A stretch of 64,000 bases of DNA, from assembly GCA_002350855.1 (NCBI GenBank), contig DEFM01000006.1, forward strand, positions 195,408-259,407, read 5' to 3'. Positions 53,802 to 62,696 of the stretch are shown in pieces. The position numbers and the translations under genes were made by a program. Numbering within the stretch: position 1 is the stretch's first letter; each line of letters begins with the position of its first letter. Below the pieces are notes generated by a model. It did not search any database, was not told the DNA's origin, and saw only the letters and a list, made by a program, of their open reading frames with translations. This DNA is from Prevotellaceae bacterium UBA2852 (GTDB lineage: Bacteria; Bacteroidota; Bacteroidia; Bacteroidales; Bacteroidaceae).

Positions 53802-54602
53802 TTACTCTTCTTCCTCTGTTTCTTCGAAGTCTGCAGCGTCGATGTTTTCCAAATCTTCGAAGTTGGGATCTTTTTCATCCATTTCGTCATCATCGTCCTG
53901 GTCGATGTCGTCACGTGAATTGAGGTTGTCGTCCTCTTCTTCCATGTCGTCATCATCCATTTCGTCATCGTTGTCTTCCTCGTCCATGTCACGGCCAGCC
54001 TTGTCGGACATGCTTGGAGATGAGAAGTGAATTTTTTCAATCTTTGGTTTTGGCTTGATGAAGATACCTTCAATCCAGTTGCCGCGTGCTACTTCGAGTG
54101 CGAGATAGCCGTCAGCCTTGCGACGGTCGATGATACCTCCAGCACGGTGCATAGCTGCTGCAGGCAGCACAGAGCAGTCTACATAGAAAGCTGATTCGAT
54201 GATGTCCTGAATGGCGAGAGAGAGTCCCTGCCAGCCAGTTCCCATGTTTTCCTCGATGAGTTTCAGAACAGCCTCTGGTTGCATGTAGCTGATGTTCTCC
54301 AGAGTGAGGTCATTGATGCGGTTGATCTGACGCTTGCGGATTGCAATAGCGTTGATGTCGCCTTCCTCTGGGATAGAGAAGATGTCGTAGTTCTGTGACT
54401 CGAGCTGCGCCAGGCGCTCTTCATCTGAACGGCTGAAGTAGACTACGTCGAACACAGAATTGATAATGTTCATGTAGTGAGTCTCATAGTCAGCGAAACT
54501 CTCGTCCTTTTTGCCTTGTTGCAACATATGGTTGAGTTCGGATTCGGAGACAGTCCAGATATTACCTTTGTTTAGATCGTCTAATTTTAATTTTGTAGAC
54601 AT
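53802..54602 (-). CDS. Conserved hypothetical protein with long acidic tail
   Basis: The 266-aa protein has a helical/mixed globular part (1-195; for example GWQGLSLAIQDIIESAFYVD) and a C-terminal 65 residues made mostly of Asp and Glu. No enzyme motif is seen. Acidic tails of this kind occur in proteins that bind ribosomes, RNA polymerase or basic partners. A -7 box (TATCTTTG, 54669-54676) lies upstream. Confidence 0.7.
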   Translation of the reverse strand: MSTKLKLDDLNKGNIWTVSESELNHMLQQGKKDESFADYETHYMNIINSVFDVVYFSRSDEERLAQLESQNYDIFSIPEEGDINAIAIRKRQINRINDLTLENISYMQPEAVLKLIEENMGTGWQGLSLAIQDIIESAFYVDCSVLPAAAMHRAGGIIDRRKADGYLALEVARGNWIEGIFIKPKPKIEKIHFSSPSMSDKAGRDMDEEDNDDEMDDDDMEEEDDNLNSRDDIDQDDDDEMDEKDPNFEDLENIDAADFEETEEEE

Positions 54603-54668
54603 AGTGTATGATTATGAGTTTAGTGTTAACTTTGTTAACTCTGAAAAATATCTTGTTTTTTGTGGCTG

Positions 54669-54676
54669 CAAAGATA
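54669..54676 (-). promoter_or_regulatory. -7 box of the acidic-tail protein gene
   Basis: TATCTTTG on the minus strand, 67 bp before ATG 54602; no clear -33. Confidence 0.5.
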
Positions 54677-54842
54677 GTGTTTTTAGTAATACGAAAATGT
54701 GAAAAAAATATAAATAATTTTGCACATTGAATAAAAATAAAGGAAAAACGCTGTAAATTGATAGCAGGTAAGCCGTATTTGTGGAAAAAGTTGTAAATTT
54801 GCAGCATATTTGCGCAAATTATTTTTTGATATATCAAATTTT

Positions 54843-56024
54843 ATGACAGAACTTTCTCTAAAGTATGGTTGTAACCCCAACCAGAAACCTTCGAGAGTGT
54901 TTATGACTGAGGGCGAGCTGCCAATCACCGTGGTTAACGGACGCCCAGGTTATATCAATCTTCTCGATGCTCTCAATGCATGGCAATTAGTGCGTGAACT
55001 GAAATTGGCTACAGGTTTGGCTGCAGCTGCTTCTTTCAAACACGTTAGCCCTGCAGGAGCTGCAGTGGGACTGCCACTGAGCGATACTCTCAAACAGATT
55101 TACTTTGTTGATGACATTACAGAGGAACTCTCCCCGATAGCATGTGCCTATGCCCGAGCAAGAGGAGCAGACCGTATGTCTTCGTATGGTGATTTCATCG
55201 CTCTCAGCGATACTTGCGACAAGGCTACAGCGCTCCTTATCAAGCGTGAGGTGAGCGACGGTGTAATTGCACCTGACTACACAGACGAGGCTCTTGAGAT
55301 ACTCAAGGACAAGCGTAAGGGTACTTACAACGTGCTGAAAATGGATGTGAATTATCGTCCTGAACCAATTGAGCGCAAGCAGGTATTCGGTGTGACTTTC
55401 GAACAGGGACGCAATGAGATTGACCTCTCTACAGATGATCTGTTCAGCAACATACCTACAGCAAACAAGACTTTCACAGAAGAAGCTAAGCGTGACCTCA
55501 AAATTGCTCTGATTACTTTAAAGTACACTCAGTCCAACTCTGTGTGCTACGTGAAGGACGGTCAGGCAATCGGAATCGGTGCCGGACAGCAGAGCCGTAT
55601 CCACTGTACTCGCCTGGCTGGCCAGAAGGCTGACCTGTGGTGGCTGCGTCAGTGTCCAAAGGTGATGAACCTGCCATTCAAGGAGGGTATTCGCCGTGCT
55701 GACCGCGACAACACTATCGACGTGTACATGGGTGATGAATGGGAGGATGTGCTGCAGGACGGTGTATGGCAGCAGTTCTTTACTGAGCGCCCTGAACCTC
55801 TGACTCGTGAGGAGAAGAAGGCTTGGTTGGCTAAGAATACCAAGGTGAGCCTCGGTAGCGATGCTTTCTTCCCATTCGGTGACAACATTGAGCGTGCCCA
55901 CAAGTCAGGCGTGGAATTTATTGCCCAGGCTGGAGGCAGTGTGCGTGACGACCATGTCATCGCTACTTGCGACAAATACGGCATAGCAATGGCGTTCACA
56001 GGAATACGTCTTTTCCACCATTAA
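54843..56024 (+). CDS. Stand-alone AICAR transformylase (PurH-like, no cyclohydrolase domain)
   Basis: The 393-aa protein consists only of the formyltransferase half of PurH: LKYGCNPNQKPSRVF at the start, SFKHVSPAGAAVG, CAYARARGADRMSSYGDFIA with the catalytic Lys-His pair upstream, QSNSVCYVKDGQAIGIGAGQ, and SDAFFPFGDNIERA near the end. It converts AICAR to FAICAR with 10-formyl-THF. The N-terminal MGS-like domain is absent, so IMP cyclohydrolase activity must come from elsewhere. ATG 54843 matches the family start. Confidence 0.92.
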   Translation: MTELSLKYGCNPNQKPSRVFMTEGELPITVVNGRPGYINLLDALNAWQLVRELKLATGLAAAASFKHVSPAGAAVGLPLSDTLKQIYFVDDITEELSPIACAYARARGADRMSSYGDFIALSDTCDKATALLIKREVSDGVIAPDYTDEALEILKDKRKGTYNVLKMDVNYRPEPIERKQVFGVTFEQGRNEIDLSTDDLFSNIPTANKTFTEEAKRDLKIALITLKYTQSNSVCYVKDGQAIGIGAGQQSRIHCTRLAGQKADLWWLRQCPKVMNLPFKEGIRRADRDNTIDVYMGDEWEDVLQDGVWQQFFTERPEPLTREEKKAWLAKNTKVSLGSDAFFPFGDNIERAHKSGVEFIAQAGGSVRDDHVIATCDKYGIAMAFTGIRLFHH

Positions 56025-56049
56025 TATCCATCCCCAAAACAGAATCGCT

Positions 56050-56262
56050 ATGGCAACAGAACAGGAAGTGATGTACGCTATCATGAACGGCATCAACTTT
56101 GGCGGAGCCAAGAAAAAGAAAGAAGGTGACTCCGACAAGGTGAAGACCAAGGCACGAATGAAATCGTACCACACTGGTACCCACAAATCCGGTGCTGCCA
56201 AACACAAGGCGGAACTGCAGGAACGCAGAAAACGCAGAATTGCTGCGAAGAAAAGAAAATAG
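56050..56262 (+). CDS. Small Lys/Arg-rich protein (70 aa)
   Basis: Begins MATEQEVMYAIMNGINFGGA, then Lys-rich (KKKKEGDSDKVKTKARMK) and a basic tail (ERRKRRIAAKKRK). It may bind nucleic acid or ribosomes. It lies 25 bp after the AICAR transformylase and 47 bp before serS, in the same direction. No family recognised. Confidence 0.6.
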   Translation: MATEQEVMYAIMNGINFGGAKKKKEGDSDKVKTKARMKSYHTGTHKSGAAKHKAELQERRKRRIAAKKRK

Positions 56263-56309
56263 TCCTGCACAAACAGAAATGTTTACAATCGTTTAAACGA
56301 AAAAATAAA

Positions 56310-57638
56310 ATGTTAACACTAAAACTTATTACTGAAGAAACCCAGAGAGTAGTCAAGGGTTTGGAAAAGAAGCATTTCCCCGATGCCCAGGAGGCTGTGG
56401 ACCATGCTATCGCCCTTGACAAGGTACGTCGTGAGACTCAGACTCAGCTCGACGCATCGCTGGCAGAAAGCAAGAAATTCGCTGCACAGATTGGTGCGCT
56501 TATGAAACAAGGCCAGAAGGCTGAAGCCGAAGCTGCAAAGGCTGAGGTGGCTAAGCTGAAGGAAACTACAACTCAGTTGCAGGCTAAGCTCAAAGATACA
56601 GAAGACGAACTGACCCGCCATCTCTGCACTATTCCTAACATCCCTTACGATGAAGTGCCGGAGGGTGCAGCTGCAGAGAGCAACCGTGTTGTTAAGAGTA
56701 ACCTGAGAGAGTGTACTCCAGAAGATACTGTTGGCAACTGGACAACTGTTCCTGATAACAAAGAGGCAAAACTTCCTCACTGGGAACTCGCAAAGAAATA
56801 TAACTTAATTGATTTTGACCTCGGAGCAAAGGTAACTGGTGCAGGTTTTCCTTTCTATATCGGAAAGATGGCTCGTTTCCAGCGTGCAATCGAGGCATTC
56901 TTCCTTGATGAAGCCCGTAAGAGCGGTTACCTCGAGGTGCAGCCACCATTGGTTGTAAACCAGGCTTCAGGTTATGGAACAGGACAGCTGCCCGACAAGG
57001 AAGGTCAGATGTACCACTGCAACCTTGACGATTTGTACCTCATTCCAACAGCTGAGGTGCCTGTAACAAATATCTTCCGTGACGTGATTCTCGACGAGAA
57101 GGATCTTCCTATCAAGCGTTGCGCTTATTCTGCATGCTTCCGCCGCGAAGCCGGAGCATACGGTAAGGACGTACGCGGACTTAACCGCCTGCACGAATTC
57201 GACAAGGTGGAGATTGTTCGCATCGATACTCCAGAGCACTCTAAAGAGAGCCACAAGGAAATGCTTGCACATGTTGAAGGTTTGCTCCAGAAACTGGAAC
57301 TGCCTTACCGCATCCTTCTGCTTTGTGGTGGCGACCAGTCTTTCACCAGTGCCATCTGCTATGACTTTGAGGTTTACTCAGAGGCTCAGCAGCGTTGGCT
57401 TGAAGTGTCGTCAGTTAGCAACTTCGACAGCTATCAGGCAAATCGCCTGAAGTGCCGCTACCGTCGTGCTGAAGACAAGAAGACTGTGCTCTGTCACACT
57501 CTTAACGGCTCGGCTCTGGCTCTGCCACGTATCGTAGCTGCAATTATGGAGAATAATCAGACACCAGACGGAATCCGTGTGCCAAAGGTACTCGTTCCAT
57601 ACTGCGGATTTGAATATCTCGATGACAAGAATTTTTGA
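56310..57638 (+). CDS. serS: Seryl-tRNA synthetase
   Basis: This 442-aa class II synthetase charges tRNA-Ser (and tRNA-Sec). The N-terminal coiled-coil arm is visible (about 25-110, Lys/Glu/Gln-rich). The catalytic core contains the class II motifs: PPLVVNQASGYGTGQLP, TAEVPVTN, CFRREAGAYGKDVRGLNRLHEFDKVE (motif 2) and LNGSALALPRIVAAIMENNQ (motif 3). Confidence 0.97.
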   Translation: MLTLKLITEETQRVVKGLEKKHFPDAQEAVDHAIALDKVRRETQTQLDASLAESKKFAAQIGALMKQGQKAEAEAAKAEVAKLKETTTQLQAKLKDTEDELTRHLCTIPNIPYDEVPEGAAAESNRVVKSNLRECTPEDTVGNWTTVPDNKEAKLPHWELAKKYNLIDFDLGAKVTGAGFPFYIGKMARFQRAIEAFFLDEARKSGYLEVQPPLVVNQASGYGTGQLPDKEGQMYHCNLDDLYLIPTAEVPVTNIFRDVILDEKDLPIKRCAYSACFRREAGAYGKDVRGLNRLHEFDKVEIVRIDTPEHSKESHKEMLAHVEGLLQKLELPYRILLLCGGDQSFTSAICYDFEVYSEAQQRWLEVSSVSNFDSYQANRLKCRYRRAEDKKTVLCHTLNGSALALPRIVAAIMENNQTPDGIRVPKVLVPYCGFEYLDDKNF

Positions 57639-57679
57639 GTAACACACAAATATAAAACACAACGTAATTCAAAAGAACA

Positions 57680-60037
57680 ATGAACAAGATTGTAAGTAAA
57701 GAACAGTTCTCTGAGAAAGTGTTTAAACTGGAGGTCGAAGCACCTCTGATTGCTAAATCCCGCAAGGCAGGTCACTTTGTGATTGTGCGCGTAGGCGAGA
57801 AGGGAGAGCGTATTCCTCTGACAATTTCCGATTCTGACGTGACTCGCGGAACCATCACTTTGGTGGTGCAGAAGGTGGGCTATTCTTCAACGAAATTGTG
57901 TAATCTCAATGCAGGTGACTACATCACAGACGTAGTAGGTCCTCTGGGACAGGCTACTCATATTGAGAAGTTCGGCACTGTACTCTGTGCCGGTGGTGGT
58001 GTAGGTGTAGCTCCTATGCTTCCAATCATCAAGGCATTGAAGCAGGCTGGCAATCGTGTTGTGAGTGTGCTTGCAGGACGTACTAAAGAACTTATCATAC
58101 TTGAGGACCAAGTCCGTCAGTACAGCGATGACGTTATCATCATGACAGACGACGGAAGCTATGGTCAGCAGGGTGTAGTGACAGTGGGAATGGAACAGGT
58201 GATTCAACGTGAGAAGGTGGACAAGGCATTTGCCATCGGTCCTGCAATCATGATGAAGTTCTGCTGTCTGCTGACAAAGAAATACAATGTTCCTACTGAT
58301 GTTTCGCTCAACACCATCATGGTGGACGGAACTGGTATGTGCGGTGCATGCCGTATCACAGTGGGAGGCAAGACCAAGTTCGTCTGCGTTGACGGACCAG
58401 AGTTCGACGGCCACGAAGTTGACTTCGACGAGATGTTCAAACGTATGGGTGCTTTCAAGGCTGCTGAGCTTGAGGAGATGAAGAAACTCGAGAACCATGT
58501 GGAGAGCGTGCTTCAGGATGCTGAAGTCAAGGTTGACGCAAGCAAGGCAGCTGACGCTCAGAACATGATTGCCGACGCTCCTCTGTCTGAACTCACTGAC
58601 CGTAACGCTCCTTGGCGTGTTGAACTGCAGAAGAGCATGAAACCAAAGGATCGCACAAGCATCGAACGTTGTGTGATGGGTGAGCTTGACGCAGCATACC
58701 GCGCTACTACTCGTACAGAGGAAGTTAATATCGGTCTTACCAAGGAACAGGCTCTCACTGAGGCAAAGCGTTGTCTTGACTGCGCTAAGCCATCTTGTAT
58801 GGAAGGCTGTCCGGTGAATATCAACATTCCATCATTCGTAAAGAATATCGAACGTGGTGAGTTCCTTGCTGCGGCAAAGGTATTGAAGTCTACTTCTTCT
58901 CTGCCTGCTGTCTGCGGACGTGTATGTCCTCAGGAGAAGCAGTGTGAGAGCCAGTGTATCCACGTTAAGATGAAAGGCAAGCCAGTGGCAATTGGTAACC
59001 TTGAGCGCTTTGCTGCCGACTTCGAGCGTGAGAGCGGAAAAATTGCTATGCCTGAGGTTGCTGCAAAGAACGGTATCAAGGTGGCAATCGTAGGTTCAGG
59101 TCCTGCAGGACTTTCATGTGCAGGCGACATGGCTAAGCTCGGATACGATGTTACAGTGTTTGAGGCACTTCATGAAATCGGTGGTGTGCTCAAGTACGGT
59201 ATTCCTGAATTCCGTCTGCCAAACGCAATCGTTGACGTTGAAATCAATAACCTTCGCAAGATGGGCGTGAACTTTGTAAAGGATTGCATCATTGGTAAAA
59301 CAATCACTATTCAAGACCTTGAGAAAGAAGGATATAAGGCTGTGTTTGTCGCATCAGGCGCAGGTCTTCCAAACTTTATGAACATCCCTGGTGAGAACAG
59401 CATCAATATCATGTCAAGTAATGAATACCTCACACGTGTCAACCTCATGGATGCATCCAATCCTGAAAGCGACACACCAATCAACAAGGCTAAGAGCGTG
59501 ATGGTAGTCGGTGGCGGTAACACCGCTATGGACTCTTGCCGCACAGCTAAGCGTCTTGGTGCAGAACATGTCTTCATTGCATATCGTCGTAGTGAGGCAG
59601 AAATGCCGGCACGTCTTGAGGAAGTCAAGCATGCCAAGGAAGAAGGTATCGAATTCCTCACTCTTCACAACCCAATCGAATATATCGCTGATGAGCGTGG
59701 TGCCGTTTGTCAGGTTAAACTCCAGAAGATGGAGCTTGGTGAACCTGATGCCAGCGGACGCCGTTCGCCAGTGCCTGTAGAGGGTGCTATCGAAACACGC
59801 GACATCGACATGGCTATCGTGGCAGTAGGAGTTTCTCCAAACCCATTGGTGCCTAAGTCTGTTGAAGGTCTCGAACTCGGACGCAAGAACACTATCGCTG
59901 TCAACGAACAGATGCAGTCAAATATCCCGACAATCTTTGCCGGTGGCGACATCGTTCGTGGTGGTGCAACAGTTATTCTCGCCATGGGTGACGGACGTCG
60001 TGCAGCACAGCATATGCACGAAATGCTTCAGAAATGA
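57680..60037 (+). CDS. Fused NfnA/NfnB-type oxidoreductase (PyrK-like + GltD-like)
   Basis: In this 785-aa fusion, residues 1-285 form the FAD/NAD and [2Fe-2S] subunit: CAGGGVGVAPMLPIIKAL near 100 and GTGMCGACRITVGGKTKFVC near 215, with a further Cys. From about 330 a GltD/NfnB-like part follows with two [4Fe-4S] cysteine sets (CLDCAKPSCMEGCPV, CGRVCPQEKQCESQC), the FAD loop VGSGPAGLSC and the NADPH loop VVGGGNTAMD. The pair forms ferredoxin:NADP+ oxidoreductase (Nfn) in other bacteria; it is often annotated as DHOD-B/glutamate synthase. Its stop overlaps the next start. Confidence 0.92.
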   Translation: MNKIVSKEQFSEKVFKLEVEAPLIAKSRKAGHFVIVRVGEKGERIPLTISDSDVTRGTITLVVQKVGYSSTKLCNLNAGDYITDVVGPLGQATHIEKFGTVLCAGGGVGVAPMLPIIKALKQAGNRVVSVLAGRTKELIILEDQVRQYSDDVIIMTDDGSYGQQGVVTVGMEQVIQREKVDKAFAIGPAIMMKFCCLLTKKYNVPTDVSLNTIMVDGTGMCGACRITVGGKTKFVCVDGPEFDGHEVDFDEMFKRMGAFKAAELEEMKKLENHVESVLQDAEVKVDASKAADAQNMIADAPLSELTDRNAPWRVELQKSMKPKDRTSIERCVMGELDAAYRATTRTEEVNIGLTKEQALTEAKRCLDCAKPSCMEGCPVNINIPSFVKNIERGEFLAAAKVLKSTSSLPAVCGRVCPQEKQCESQCIHVKMKGKPVAIGNLERFAADFERESGKIAMPEVAAKNGIKVAIVGSGPAGLSCAGDMAKLGYDVTVFEALHEIGGVLKYGIPEFRLPNAIVDVEINNLRKMGVNFVKDCIIGKTITIQDLEKEGYKAVFVASGAGLPNFMNIPGENSINIMSSNEYLTRVNLMDASNPESDTPINKAKSVMVVGGGNTAMDSCRTAKRLGAEHVFIAYRRSEAEMPARLEEVKHAKEEGIEFLTLHNPIEYIADERGAVCQVKLQKMELGEPDASGRRSPVPVEGAIETRDIDMAIVAVGVSPNPLVPKSVEGLELGRKNTIAVNEQMQSNIPTIFAGGDIVRGGATVILAMGDGRRAAQHMHEMLQK

Positions 60038-61296
60038 CCAGATTAATTGGCATATTACTCTTTTGGATTGCGGGTTCTTGCGCAGTAGTTAATGCGCAGG
60101 AACTTGCAACCACTTATCCTCGCCTTTTTGTTGACTCTACAGCTATAGGTCAGCAAATATGGCATCTTAACTACGACGCTGCCCTGGCTGCGGTGAAAAA
60201 GGAGATTTCTCAGGCGCGCCGCCGTAAGAAATCAACCGCAGCACTCGAACGCCAGCAGGCTGAAATCAACCGTGGAATTAATTTCCTCAAGGGCACAGCC
60301 CGTGTCCTGATAGTGGATTCAGTGGTTGTTGGAAAGTCGGAGTTCCTCAGCGCATATCATTTCTCTCATGATGTTGGTAAAATTAGACTTACAGACGGAG
60401 GTCGCACCACTGAATACGAGACAGAGCGAGGCAATCGCATATTCAGGTCGCAGATAGTTGACGAGGGTGATTCCACTTCGTCACGCCAGATAGACCTGTA
60501 CTCTGTAGATGTTGTCAATGGAGTAAGACAGGCACCGAGGGCTGTGGAGATGATTGGTATAGACGGAGATCTCAACTATCCGTTTATGATGCCTGACGGA
60601 CAGACATTCTATTTTGCTTCACGCAGCGAGTCTGGACTCGGAAACTACGATCTCTATGTCACTCGTTACGATGAGGACAACAACCGTTTCCTCCGTGCCG
60701 AGAACCTGAGATTCCCCTATAATTCATACGCCAACGACTACATGCTCGTAATCGATGAAATTAACGGGGTGGGGTGGTTTGCCTCCGACAGATATCAGCC
60801 GCAGGACAGTGTATGCGTCTATACGTTTGCTCCAAGCAAAAGCCGCTATGCGTTTGATTATGAAACAACTAACCGCTCAGAACTGCGACGCAAAGCATCA
60901 CTTTTTCCTTTGTCTTCACTATGGACAGAGGATAATGCTGCAGAGCGTGATTCAGTTCTTCTGATAGTTGAGGAAATCAAGCGCAACAATAGCCGGCAGA
61001 CAGCGGCGAGCCATGAGTTCGACCTTGTAATCAACGATAACCTTATCTACACAAGCCTGTCGCAGTTCAAGAGCAGTTCCGCTCGTGAACTCTGTCGCCG
61101 ATGGATGAAAGACCAGAAGGATCTAATTCAGCTGACAGCTGATTTGGATGCCTTGCGTGATGATTATGCCAAAGGTAATGCTTCTCAAAAATATAGTATG
61201 AGAAATAAGATACTTGGCAAAGAGACACTTTTGGAAAAATTGAATGAGGAAATACATAATTTAGAAAAACAAATAAGAATGGAGGAACTGAAATGA
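60034..61296 (+). CDS. Exported PD40/WD40-like protein
   Basis: The 420-aa protein has a signal peptide (1-22, ending VNAQ), a helical Arg/Gln-rich part, and a beta-propeller-like part with PD40-type motifs (YPFMMPDGQTFYFASRSESG followed by LGNYDLYVTR). The C-terminal 60 residues are coiled-coil (KIRM...). It overlaps the Nfn-type gene by 4 bp and the phosphorylase by 4 bp (ATGA), so all three are coupled. The role is unknown. Confidence 0.78.
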   Translation: MTRLIGILLFWIAGSCAVVNAQELATTYPRLFVDSTAIGQQIWHLNYDAALAAVKKEISQARRRKKSTAALERQQAEINRGINFLKGTARVLIVDSVVVGKSEFLSAYHFSHDVGKIRLTDGGRTTEYETERGNRIFRSQIVDEGDSTSSRQIDLYSVDVVNGVRQAPRAVEMIGIDGDLNYPFMMPDGQTFYFASRSESGLGNYDLYVTRYDEDNNRFLRAENLRFPYNSYANDYMLVIDEINGVGWFASDRYQPQDSVCVYTFAPSKSRYAFDYETTNRSELRRKASLFPLSSLWTEDNAAERDSVLLIVEEIKRNNSRQTAASHEFDLVINDNLIYTSLSQFKSSSARELCRRWMKDQKDLIQLTADLDALRDDYAKGNASQKYSMRNKILGKETLLEKLNEEIHNLEKQIRMEELK

Positions 61297-62168
61297 AAAC
61301 ATTTGCACCATCAGAACTTATTATCAATGCAGATGGCAGCGCATTCCACCTGCATGTACGTCCAGACCAATTGGCAGACAAAGTGATTCTCTGTGGCGAC
61401 CCTGGTCGCGTGGATACCATCGCCCAGCATTTCGACACCAAGGAATGTGATATAAGCAGCCGTGAGTTCCACACCATTACCGGCACATATAAAGGCAAGC
61501 GCATCAGTGTGGTCAGCACAGGTATCGGTTGCGACAACTGCGATATCGTAGTCAACGAACTTGATGCTCTTAAGAACATCGATTTTGAAACACGTACTCA
61601 GAAAGAGAAGCTCACAAGCCTAGAGATAGTTCGTATAGGCACATGTGGCGGACTTCAGCCATTCACACCTACCGGCACATTCATCTGCTCGGAGAAATCA
61701 ATAGGCTTCGACGGACTTCTCAACTTCTATGCAGGACGCAACGAAGTTTGTGACCTCGAGTTCGAGAAGGCTTTTACAAAGCACATGAACTGGAATCCGC
61801 AGCTGTGTGCACCCTACGTCATCAACAACTCCAAGGAAATGCTTGATCGCATCTATGACCCATCTAAGGGAATGGTAAAGGGTGTCACCATCGCTTGTGG
61901 CGGTTTCTATGGACCACAGGGACGCGAACTTCGCATTCCACTTGCAGATCCTACACAGAACGAGAAAGTCGAAAGCTTTGAGTACAACGGATATCGCATC
62001 ACCAACTTCGAGATGGAATCGAGTGCCATTGCCGGACTTTCCGCCCTGCTTGGACACCGTGCCCTCACCGTCTGTATGGTTATCGCCAACCGCTGGGCAA
62101 AGGAAATGAATACCGAGTACAAGAATACTATCGACAATCTCATCCAAATCGTCGTTGATAGGATTTAA
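61293..62168 (+). CDS. udp: Nucleoside phosphorylase (uridine phosphorylase type)
   Basis: This 291-aa protein is of the NP-I family: ILCGDPGRVDTIAQHF near 30, STGIGCDNCDIVVNEL near 75, VRIGTCGGLQPFTPTG near 115 and the FEMESSAIAGLSALLGHRA purine/pyrimidine-site segment near 235. It would phosphorolyse uridine (or another nucleoside) to base and ribose-1-phosphate. Exact substrate is not certain from sequence. Confidence 0.9.
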   Translation: MKTFAPSELIINADGSAFHLHVRPDQLADKVILCGDPGRVDTIAQHFDTKECDISSREFHTITGTYKGKRISVVSTGIGCDNCDIVVNELDALKNIDFETRTQKEKLTSLEIVRIGTCGGLQPFTPTGTFICSEKSIGFDGLLNFYAGRNEVCDLEFEKAFTKHMNWNPQLCAPYVINNSKEMLDRIYDPSKGMVKGVTIACGGFYGPQGRELRIPLADPTQNEKVESFEYNGYRITNFEMESSAIAGLSALLGHRALTVCMVIANRWAKEMNTEYKNTIDNLIQIVVDRI

Positions 62169-62312
62169 TCCTCTGAAAGTGAATTCTTGGAGCAGCGAAG
62201 GCAGAGCTGAACTTGTTCAAGCTCTGCTGAGTCGTGACAATAATCACAGAACGAAGTGATGTAACAGTAAAGAATTCTCAATTTATAATTAATAATTTAT
62301 AATTTTCAATTA

Positions 62313-62681
62313 GTGTCTTCATTATATACAGTCTTATTACTGCTGCTTAGCAACGTTTTCATGACCCTTGCATGGTATGGTCACCTGAAACTACAGCAAA
62401 GCGGCACATCTTCCAATTGGCCACTGATAGGAGTAATAGCCTTCTCGTGGCTGATTGCCTTCTTTGAGTATTGCTGTCAGGTGCCAGCCAACCGAATCGG
62501 TTTTGAAGGCAATGGAGGACCGTTCTCCCTTGTTCAGCTCAAGGTCATTCAGGAATGTATCTCCCTTGTTGTCTTTGCAGTGATGGCACATGTAATGTTC
62601 CAGAACGAGAATCTCCATTGGAATCATGCGGCAGCATTTCTCTGCCTTATCTTCGCAGTATATTTTGTATTCAAGAAATAA
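62313..62681 (+). CDS. DUF486 / DMT-type small membrane protein
   Basis: The 122-aa protein has four hydrophobic segments (3-22, 33-50, 70-90, 100-120) and the family residues TLAWYGHLKL and NRIGFEGNGGPFSLVQLK. It starts with GTG. DUF486 proteins are four-span relatives of drug/metabolite transporters; the substrate is unknown. Confidence 0.87.
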   Translation: MSSLYTVLLLLLSNVFMTLAWYGHLKLQQSGTSSNWPLIGVIAFSWLIAFFEYCCQVPANRIGFEGNGGPFSLVQLKVIQECISLVVFAVMAHVMFQNENLHWNHAAAFLCLIFAVYFVFKK

Positions 62682-62696
62682 CAGAATCTCTCTAAG

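Noticed and set aside
62169..62312. Possible small RNA or tRNA between the phosphorylase and DUF486 genes
   Set aside because: There is an imperfect hairpin (GCAGAGC...GCTCTGC) and AT-rich repeats, but no cloverleaf, promoter or terminator that would support an RNA gene.
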